In this document: piece after piece, positions 58,040 through 64,000 of the stretch
How the letters are laid out: each line of letters begins with the position of its first letter
Numbering within the stretch: position 1 is the stretch's first letter
Assembly (NCBI GenBank): GCA_037013685.1
Contig: CM072904.1
Location: 2,356,001-2,420,000 of the forward strand
Reading direction: 5' to 3'
DNA length: 64,000 nucleotides
Source of the DNA: Acridotheres tristis
Taxonomy: Eukaryota; Chordata; Aves; Passeriformes; Sturnidae
Notes under the pieces: generated by a model
Databases searched by the model: none
Seen by the model: the letters and a program-made list of their open reading frames with translations, nothing else
What the model was told of the DNA's origin: nothing
Program-made: the position numbers and the translations under genes

Positions 58040-58312
58040 AGCTCTTCACTCTGGGACAGGGACAGGAGGCAGGGAACGGCTGGAGCTGGGCCAGGGCAGG
58101 CTCAGGCTGGAGCTCAGGGCAAGGCTCTTCCCGCAGAGGGTGCTGGGCACTGCCCAGGCTCCCCAGGGAATGGGCACGGCCCCGAGGCTGCCAGAGCTCC
58201 AGGAGCGTTTGGACAGCGCTGCCAGGGATGGAGAGGCCGGGATGGGCAGGAACAGGGGCTGGATTGATGATTCTGGTGGGTCCCTCCAGCCTCCAGTCTG
58301 TGATTCCAGGAT
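58040..58312 (+). mobile_element. CR1 fragment filling the intron to the next exon
   Basis: Plus-strand CR1 of the 'gagggtgctgggcactgccc' type, ending 'tctgtgattccaggattctt' within a few bases of the acceptor at 58,323. The CR1 end therefore supplies part of the splice acceptor region. Confidence 0.9.
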
Positions 58313-58323
58313 TCTTCTTGCAG

Positions 58324-58377
58324 GGTACAGATGGTGCCCCTGGGGTGAGGGGACAGCTGGGACTGGAGGGCCCTGGG
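58324..58377 (+). CDS. Collagen helix exon, 54 bp
   Basis: Six triplets, Gly-Thr-Asp-Gly-Ala-Pro-Gly-Val-Arg-Gly-Gln-Leu-Gly-Leu-Glu-Gly-Pro-Gly. The donor is GTAAGT. The acceptor 'attcttcttgcag' abuts a CR1 tail. Confidence 0.94.
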
Positions 58378-59068
58378 GTAAGTGCATGGGAAGGGGGTGG
58401 ATGGATGTGGGGTGCTCTCATCCTCCCCCTGACAGCCCCACACAACCCTGCAGGGAATGCCCTGTTTCCCCTGCCTTCCCACCGGGCTGATGGAGATGCC
58501 AGCCACATCCCTGTGGCCACATTCATCACCCCCAAAGCTCCTCTGACCCTTCTGCTTTCAGGCACTTTGATTTTTATTCTTTCCTTATGGATTTATCAGC
58601 AGAGATGTCCCAGCCCTGCCCATCCCTTCCCTGGGGCACCCTTTTCCCAAGGGGTTTGGGTGCTCAGCTGCCTTTTCCAAAAGCTTTGGGCAGCCTGACC
58701 TTCCTCCTGCCTGGCCCAGGTGTCCCTTCCCCTTGTCCTGGGACCCCAACTCACAGAGCTGGGAACTGAGGCTTGGAATGGGATCAGAGGTGTGGGGTGA
58801 GATCTGCAGGGTGTATTTTGGAATTGAACAAGGACCTCATCCTCATCTTAGGTGCAGTGTAGGGAGGGTTTGTGACTCTTGTGGTCCCTTTTTGGGGAAC
58901 AAATCCCACACAGGGGCATCTCAGCAGCAACTCTGCAGAGCCAAACCGGTGCCTCCCATTCCCCCCCATCCCATCCCATCCCAGTGCTGTGGCAGTGTTT
59001 TCTCAGGAGCACATGCAGTACTCCCCTTTGTGCTTTTCTTTTTTAACTTGCATTCTCTCTCCCTGAAG
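58378..59068. other. Intron, nothing recognised
   Basis: No repeat or exon was recognised apart from a short CCCATCCCATCC run near 58,965. Confidence 0.55.
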
Positions 59069-59113
59069 GGTTTTCTTGGCCTGCCAGGTGCAAAAGGCCC
59101 CCAAGGAGAGCGG
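59069..59113 (+). CDS. Collagen helix exon, 45 bp
   Basis: Five triplets, Gly-Phe-Leu-Gly-Leu-Pro-Gly-Ala-Lys-Gly-Pro-Gln-Gly-Glu-Arg. The acceptor ends in AAG ('ctctccctgaag'). Confidence 0.94.
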
Positions 59114-59640
59114 GTGAGTGATGGCATCCATGGGATCCTGCTTTGGATCCTGCATGGCAGAGCAGCACAAAGCTGCAGCTCCCTGTTCTTTATGTGTGCT
59201 TGGACTTGATATTTGAATAGGTGGCAGCTGGAGCTGTTTGAGAAGGCAGAGCTGAGCTCCTCAGGCTCCTTTTGCTGTGATAAGAGGAGCTTTCAGACTT
59301 GGGAATGTCCTAAGGGATCCCCTGCCTTTGGGAGGCTCAGGGAAGTGGGAGTGCTTTGGCCTGAGTTAAGGAACACAGCAGTGAGGATAAGACACTTGTC
59401 ATTGTGCCAGAGATGCCACCACCAGCTGGGAGCTGGCACTGGCACTGGCATGGGGTGCTGGGGTTGGTTTGGTGGGGATTGAACCCAAAAGCCCTGGAGC
59501 CTCCCTCCAGCAGGTCCCAGCTCCCAGCAGGAAAGCCCTGACTGGAACAGGGCAAAATTCCTTTTATTTGGTGCCAGAATCAGATCACAGCTTGCACCAG
59601 GGGTTTCTCAGTGTAACCTCCACTTCTGCTGCTCTTGCAG
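59114..59640. other. Intron, nothing recognised
   Basis: Unremarkable GC-moderate intron sequence. Confidence 0.55.
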
Positions 59641-59694
59641 GGCTGCCGAGGTCCGGGTGGAGCCAAGGGAGATTTGGGAGCCAGAGGAGGCAAG
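59641..59694 (+). CDS. Collagen helix exon, 54 bp
   Basis: Six triplets, Gly-Cys-Arg-Gly-Pro-Gly-Gly-Ala-Lys-Gly-Asp-Leu-Gly-Ala-Arg-Gly-Gly-Lys. It has a cysteine in the X position. The donor GTACCA is weak. Confidence 0.92.
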
Positions 59695-60041
59695 GTACCA
59701 GTTCCCAAACCTGTGGTGCCTCCAGCTGCTCCCTGTGGTGTTCAGATGTGCTTCACCAGCTGTGGGTGGGTGGGGGTGGCTGCCCCAGGACCCTGCTGGG
59801 TTTTGGGGACTGTGACAGCCAGGCACCTCATTTTGTGCTGATCCCACCAACCTTCATGTCTCCATCTCGCTTTGGCTGTTTAAAAAATGCATTCCCCCAT
59901 TTCTGGTGCCCCAGGGATGCTGGGGAGGAGGGTTTGGGTTGCTCACCCCTGCCAGTGATGGGTTCTCCAGGGGAATTCCTGCCTCTGAATCAGGGAATTG
60001 CTGTCCCTGCTTTGTGACATTCTGTGTTTTATTCCTCCAAG
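59695..60041. other. Intron, nothing recognised
   Basis: Short intron without recognised repeats. Confidence 0.55.
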
Positions 60042-60149
60042 GGCCCACGAGGAGCACAGGGAGCAAAAGGCCCCCCAGGAGCCCGGGGCCAGGGGGGCTT
60101 GCAGGGCTTCCCTGGCCCCCGAGGGGCAGCAGGGCCACGGGGACCAGAC
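60042..60149 (+). CDS. Collagen helix exon, 108 bp
   Basis: Twelve unbroken triplets from Gly-Pro-Arg-Gly-Ala-Gln to Gly-Pro-Arg-Gly-Pro-Asp. It corresponds to the conserved 108-bp exon (exon 21 position of COL1A1), an anchor for the fibrillar exon map. Confidence 0.96.
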
Positions 60150-61185
60150 GTGAGTGCCACTGCTGGGCTGGAGTGTCCTGGGGGGAGCACATGTGTGACC
60201 TGTGTGACAGCGTGGGCACAGCCCTGAGGGGGGCAGGCAGGGCTGATTTATGGGGTCTCTCCTAAGGGATCCCTTTCACAGCATCTTGGCCCAGAGCCCC
60301 CAGCAGCCAGACCGAGCTTTGCTGTGCCTGCTCCACACCTCTTCACCCCAAAATTCACTGCTGGCTTCACTGATGCCAGAGCAGCCTCAGGCAGAGGATT
60401 CCCAGCCCGAGCAGCTCTGCAGGATCCTGCTGAGTCCCTGCTCTGGATCAGCTCCTTTGCAGCTTTTGGGAGCAGAGGGTTCATGGATTGCTCATTTTGT
60501 GCCCCTCCCTGCTCCTGGAGCCTGTGCTGGCAGCCCTGCAGAGATTTGGGAATGCTTTTTCCTGCAGTGTGTGCTCTGAGAGAGCTGTCTGAACCCACCT
60601 CCAGATCCGTGTTTGAGCTGGGAACTGAGGCCAGGCTGTGATTCTCTAGTGATTCCCAGCTCTCAGGAAAAGGAGGATTATTTTCCCACCCACCTTCCAG
60701 TCTGCAGAGGATGGTCTCCCACTCCAAGGCTTTTGGGATACCTTCGTGGATCTGCTTTTCTGCTCTTCAGGATGAATAACAGCTCCTCCCACCTCTCCAG
60801 GGGCTGGGGATGCAGCAGGAATCATCTCCCTGCCTTGTCCACCCTCCCAGGAAGCGCTGCTGGCACAGGGGCTGGAGCAGGCAGGAGCCTTGGCACTGCA
60901 GTCCTTGGAATTGCCTTTAATTTGTCCACCAGGAAACAAAAACATCCAACTGTGTCACTTTGGGCCACACCAAACTGTGGAGATTTTTCTTTCTGCCTGT
61001 TTTTTAACCCTGTGAGATGGGGGAAGTCCCCATTCCCACCAAAGATCAACTGGTGACATTTATTAATGTCACCTCTGGTCACACTCGCAGTGATTTTCCC
61101 TCCACCAGCAGCAGGCTGGTGACTCCCTCAGGATCAGAGGCTGATGAGGATTTCCCTGGATGACTCCTCCCCTCTCTCCTGGCAG
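60150..61185. other. Intron, nothing recognised
   Basis: About 1 kb of single-copy-looking sequence. No exon or repeat was recognised. Confidence 0.55.
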
Positions 61186-61239
61186 GGAGAAGAAGGTCAG
61201 ATTGGCCCTGCAGGGCTGAACAGCAGCGAGGGACCCAAG
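61186..61239 (+). CDS. Collagen helix exon, 54 bp, with a Gly-to-Ser break
   Basis: Six triplets, Gly-Glu-Glu-Gly-Gln-Ile-Gly-Pro-Ala-Gly-Leu-Asn-Ser-Ser-Glu-Gly-Pro-Lys. Codon 13 (61,222-61,224) is AGC (Ser) where Gly is required; GGC to AGC is one base. The change also creates an Asn-Ser-Ser glycosylation sequon. Splice sites are good (donor GTCAGC) and the frame is intact. Confidence 0.93.
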
Positions 61240-61436
61240 GTCAGCACCAGAATTTGCTGCTTTCCCGTGGGCTGTCCACTTCCTTGCATGGAAAACAGGG
61301 ACGTGCCCACCCTGGGACCCAGGGACACCATCCTGGGAGGGTCTCCAGCCTCTCGGTCCCCTCCCTGTGCATGGCATCCCCCTGACCTGCCCCTATAGAT
61401 TTGCAATGTCTGTGTTCTCCTCTGTGTGGATTTTAG

Positions 61437-61490
61437 GGATGCCAAGGACCTGATGGCCCCAAGGGAAGCCCAGGACCCCGGGGAGCCCGG
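61437..61490 (+). CDS. Collagen helix exon, 54 bp
   Basis: Six triplets, Gly-Cys-Gln-Gly-Pro-Asp-Gly-Pro-Lys-Gly-Ser-Pro-Gly-Pro-Arg-Gly-Ala-Arg. It has a helix cysteine. The donor is GTAAAT. Confidence 0.94.
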
Positions 61491-61695
61491 GTAAATAATG
61501 GGGTGCTGGAGTTTGGGGCTGGATCTTGGAGCATCTTTGGCTGTGGGGGATTGAAACAACCCTGGATTGAAACATCCCTTGCTTGGCTTGGCATGTGCTG
61601 GGGCAGAGCACATCCTTCAGGAACAAGATTTTCCTCCAAACCCGCAGCTTTGCTGCTGGCAGATGGATGGTTTTGTGATTCCTGGTGTTTTCCAG

Positions 61696-61740
61696 GGCCG
61701 TGTGGGGCAGCGTGGGCTGGTTGGAGTCCCTGGACTGCCT
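61696..61740 (+). CDS. Collagen helix exon, 45 bp
   Basis: Five triplets, Gly-Arg-Val-Gly-Gln-Arg-Gly-Leu-Val-Gly-Val-Pro-Gly-Leu-Pro, with a strong donor GTAAGT. With the previous exon it equals a 99-bp unit. Confidence 0.95.
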
Positions 61741-62283
61741 GTAAGTAGAGGATATCCCACATCCCTGTGCTGCCCTGTGGAGCTGTCAGCTCTGGGACAT
61801 GGGAGCAGCATCCTGGGATGTGGCCAGATCAGAGGGTCGGGAATTTGGACAGGAGAAGTTGGGGATGAGCAGCTCAGGCTGTGGCATGTTACATTTTGAC
61901 AAACCACCTGCCCAACAGCACGACTTCCTCCAGAACGCTGAGCACAGAAAATTCCAGGAAAGAACTTTATAAGGCAGCTCTGTTATTTGGAGCTGTGAAG
62001 GAGCCAGGAACAAACAGCTGGGGCAGGAGGAGGGAAAACCCAGCCGAGGTGTTCCTGGTGAAAACAGCTTCCCTCCCACACGGGTGTTTTTTCCCATGCC
62101 AAGGTGGGGCGGAGCAGGGGGATCTGCAGGAACTGTGTGGGACGAGCTGTGCACTGAGGAACACACAGCTCCACACAGCCAGGCAGTGCCACCACTGATG
62201 TCCCACATTGTCACCCTGCAGGGAGGCTCTGGGGCCAGAGGAGCCCTTGGTGGGGTCACCCTGAGACAAAACTCTCCTTGCAG
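61741..62283. other. Intron with a Gly-rich exon-like remnant
   Basis: At 62,221-62,253 the frame reads Gly-Gly-Ser-Gly-Ala-Arg-Gly-Ala-Leu-Gly-Gly after a CAG. The size is wrong for the fibrillar pattern and the donor (GTCACC) is weak, so I do not call it an exon. Confidence 0.5.
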
Positions 62284-62337
62284 GGCTCGCGGGGCGTGCC
62301 AGGAGCAGAGGGCACAGAAGGAAAGCCTGGTACACAG
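62284..62337 (+). CDS. Collagen helix exon, 54 bp
   Basis: Six triplets, Gly-Ser-Arg-Gly-Val-Pro-Gly-Ala-Glu-Gly-Thr-Glu-Gly-Lys-Pro-Gly-Thr-Gln. The acceptor is 'aactctccttgcag'. The donor CAG|GTTCCC is the weakest in the gene, but the length and phase are exactly as expected. Confidence 0.9.
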
Positions 62338-62592
62338 GTTCCCATCCTACATCTGTACTTGGCTGGGGACAGGGGGCTGGCATGGGGACAGGGACAGCGG
62401 AGCCCACGGGGACACTTCCCAACCTCCCATCCCCGTGACTGTGTGGGACAAGACCCTTGGTACATCAATGGGGACACTTCCCAACCTCCCGTCCCCATGG
62501 CCACGTGGGACAAGCCTTGATACCATGGACTTTGCCATGATGGGGACTGGGAGAGGCTGTTCTGCCTCCCCATCCTCATCCTCGTCCTGCAG

Positions 62593-62637
62593 GGCCACCC
62601 AGGGATCTTGGGCAGCCCAGGCAGGAGGGGACCACTG
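62593..62637 (+). CDS. Collagen helix exon, 45 bp
   Basis: Five triplets, Gly-His-Pro-Gly-Ile-Leu-Gly-Ser-Pro-Gly-Arg-Arg-Gly-Pro-Leu, between 'cctcgtcctgcag' and GTGAGT. Confidence 0.94.
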
Positions 62638-63208
62638 GTGAGTAGAGCTGATTTCTGGCTTTCCATCCCTCTGCTCAGCTTTATCCCTTTGGGAATGTGC
62701 CCCCAAAGCATGTCCATGGGATGGACATGCTCCTCTGGGAATCCTGCTGTAGGGGAAGGATTGGGAAGAGGGCAGTGGGATTTCCCACCCCTGGCACTGC
62801 TATCCTGAACAGATCCAGCAGCAAGACCGGGACTGGCAATAGGTGTTCCCTACTGCAAGATTTCATATATTTACCTTCACTCTGAAATCTAAAAAAAATA
62901 ATTAAAAAATAAAAATTTGACCCTTCCCTCAAAAGAGAGGATGAAAACTGGGTCAGAGACACACCTGAGTGCTGCCAGCATCACACACAGTGTCCGAGGG
63001 CACGAGTGGGTGCTGTGTGTGTCCCCACACAGCTGTAGTGATTCCATGAGGAATCCAGGAGTTGGATTTTAAGGAAAAGCCCCAGTGCTGCCTTGACCAG
63101 GCTGGGCCCTTTACCTGTCCTTTGTGTGGGGCTCAAACCAGGGGCTGAGTCTCTCCATCCTCCTCTCCTGCCTTCCCTCCATGGCTCCTCTGCTGCCCTT
63201 TCCTCCAG
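62638..63208. other. Intron, nothing recognised
   Basis: AT-rich near 62,885-62,925. No repeat family was recognised. Confidence 0.55.
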
Positions 63209-63262
63209 GGATTTGCTGGTTTGCCAGGGGGCCGTGGGCATGCTGGAACTCCTGGATCCATA
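63209..63262 (+). CDS. Collagen helix exon, 54 bp (last complete one in window)
   Basis: Six triplets, Gly-Phe-Ala-Gly-Leu-Pro-Gly-Gly-Arg-Gly-His-Ala-Gly-Thr-Pro-Gly-Ser-Ile. The acceptor is 'ctttcctccag' and the donor GTAAGG. With the previous exon it forms a 99-bp unit. Confidence 0.94.
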
Positions 63263-63617
63263 GTAAGGAAAAATAATGTTCCTTTGCATGAACTGTGTGT
63301 TTTTCTAGGTGGGATGTCAGTGGGGCTGGTGCTGCTGGTGGGGAATGTGCGACTTTCCTTGGCAATCAGGGCATCTGTAGGACCTGATCTTACCTGGTTG
63401 ATAAAAGACGTTAAAAAGCCTCAGTGGTGGAAGTAGCTGGGGTTAGGGAAGAGCAGAATCATTCCCCCAAGGAATCAGCCTGCTCCAGGAACTGAGCAGC
63501 CTTGCTGAGCCTAGCAGGGTATCCATGGGGCATGGCAGCTCAGGGAAACCCCTCCATGGCTGAGCAGGAGCTGGCTCTGGGTCCTGGGAGGAGATCCCAG
63601 TGGCAGAGGGTGGCACA

Positions 63618-63802
63618 GGTTCAGAGGGAGGGTGCTGGGCACTGCCCAGGCTCCCCAGGGAATGGGCACGGCCCCGAGGCTGCCAGAGCTCCAGGAGCGT
63701 TTGGACAGCGCTGCCAGGGATGGACAGGCTGGGATTGTTGGGGGGTCTGGGCAGGGACAGGGGCTGCCCTGGGTGATCCTGTGGGTCCCCCCAGCTCAGT
63801 GA
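63618..63802 (+). mobile_element. CR1 fragment, 'gagggtgctgggcactgccc' type
   Basis: Plus-strand 5'-truncated CR1, near-identical to parts of the copies at 8.07 and 46.2 kb. It ends near 'ccccccagctcagtgatg'. Confidence 0.9.
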
Positions 63803-63974
63803 TGTGGGATGGAGACCTGGAACAGCTCCTGCAGCTGGAACAGCTCCTCCCTGAGAGCTTGGCACGGTGATGATGTTGAGAGCAAGGATTGTCTCCTTCC
63901 CTGGTGACAGCCCTGCCAGCCACTGGGGGCCGGTGTGCAGGAACCAGCAGGACCAGCCATAATGGCTGAGTTTG

Positions 63975-64000
63975 TCCCCTGTGACCGTGCTGGCCCCAGG
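63975..64000 (+). other. Probable splice acceptor of the next helix exon
   Basis: The window ends 'cctgtgaccgtgctggccccag|g', which resembles the other acceptors of this gene. If so, the next Gly-X-Y exon (54 bp expected) begins at base 64,000 with the first G of a Gly codon. Confidence 0.4.

Larger units (their letters stand above)
26448..64000 (+). other. Fibrillar collagen alpha chain gene, partial (type V/XI-like)
   Basis: An extracellular matrix collagen chain. Thirty-two exons were recovered, all with AG acceptors and GT donors and continuous phase. Domain order is TSPN/laminin-G-like domain with four Cys, short linker, acidic variable region, basic region, 17-triplet minor helix, non-helical segment, then 136 triplets of main helix. 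From the exon that starts Gly-Pro-Cys, the sizes run 54, 108, 54, 54, 45, 54, 45, 54, 45, 54, 45, 54, 45, 54, 108, 54, 54, 45, 54, 45, 54 bp. This follows the order known for fibrillar collagen genes such as COL1A1, with its 99-bp exons split as in the type V/XI group. The TSPN domain with cysteines and a minor helix of the same length as in COL5A1 favour clade B. Sequence divergence stops me from naming an ortholog. The signal peptide exon is missing on the left. The rest of the helix and the C-propeptide lie beyond the right end. Confidence 0.9.

Noticed and set aside
62221..62253. Possible extra Gly-X-Y exon (Gly-Gly-Ser-Gly-Ala-Arg...)
   Set aside because: 33 bp does not fit the 54/45 pattern, its donor GTCACC is poor, and the flanking exons already complete the expected order.
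26448..63262. Assignment to COL24A1 or COL27A1
   Set aside because: Those clade C chains have a different TSPN sequence and a very long variable region. The minor helix and exon-size order here fit the clade A/B fibrillar pattern better.

Overview
The window looks like bird nuclear DNA, probably a passerine-type gene-dense chromosome. Pieces of CR1 retrotransposon lie on both strands (typical phrases are 'ggttggaagggacctta' and its complement). There is an avian-type solo retroviral LTR, GC-rich introns, and many micro- and minisatellites. No bacterial, plasmid, phage, CRISPR, rRNA or tRNA features were seen. Almost all long open frames are artefacts of low-complexity repeats or of CR1.

Region 1 (1 to about 26.4 kb) has no gene I can support. 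It holds CR1 fragments and large simple-sequence arrays: a CACAGAAT-like satellite at 2.7-3.05 kb, a G-rich minisatellite at 3.9-4.3 kb, (GGAAA)n at 5.1-5.4 kb, a 960-bp (ATCCTC)n-type array at 15.1-16.1 kb and (TCTCC)n at 19.4-19.6 kb. The first (signal peptide) exon of the collagen gene should lie here or further upstream, but I cannot place it with confidence.

Region 2 (26,448 to the right end) is the 5' half of one plus-strand gene for a fibrillar collagen alpha chain. I recovered 32 exons with consistent splice sites and reading phase. Four encode an N-terminal thrombospondin-N/laminin-G-like (TSPN) domain with four cysteines (26.4-30.1 kb). Next come a 14-codon exon (31.6 kb), an acidic variable-region exon (41.5 kb) and a basic/proline-rich exon that opens a 17-triplet minor helix (41.8-46.8 kb). 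A short non-helical telopeptide-like segment follows (46.7-51.7 kb). The main triple helix then begins, with 136 Gly-X-Y triplets in exons of 54, 45 or 108 bp. The exon-size order matches that of classic fibrillar collagen genes. The gene runs off the right edge, where the last bases look like the next splice acceptor.

The architecture fits the type V/XI (clade B) fibrillar group, but the protein is very divergent from COL5A1, COL11A1 and COL11A2 as I know them. It has several cysteines inside the helix, one Gly-to-Ser break and an unusual telopeptide, so I give no gene symbol. The most striking structure is a second, intact copy of one 45-bp helix exon together with most of its following intron. 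It lies 12 kb upstream in another intron and is embedded between two halves of CR1-like sequence.
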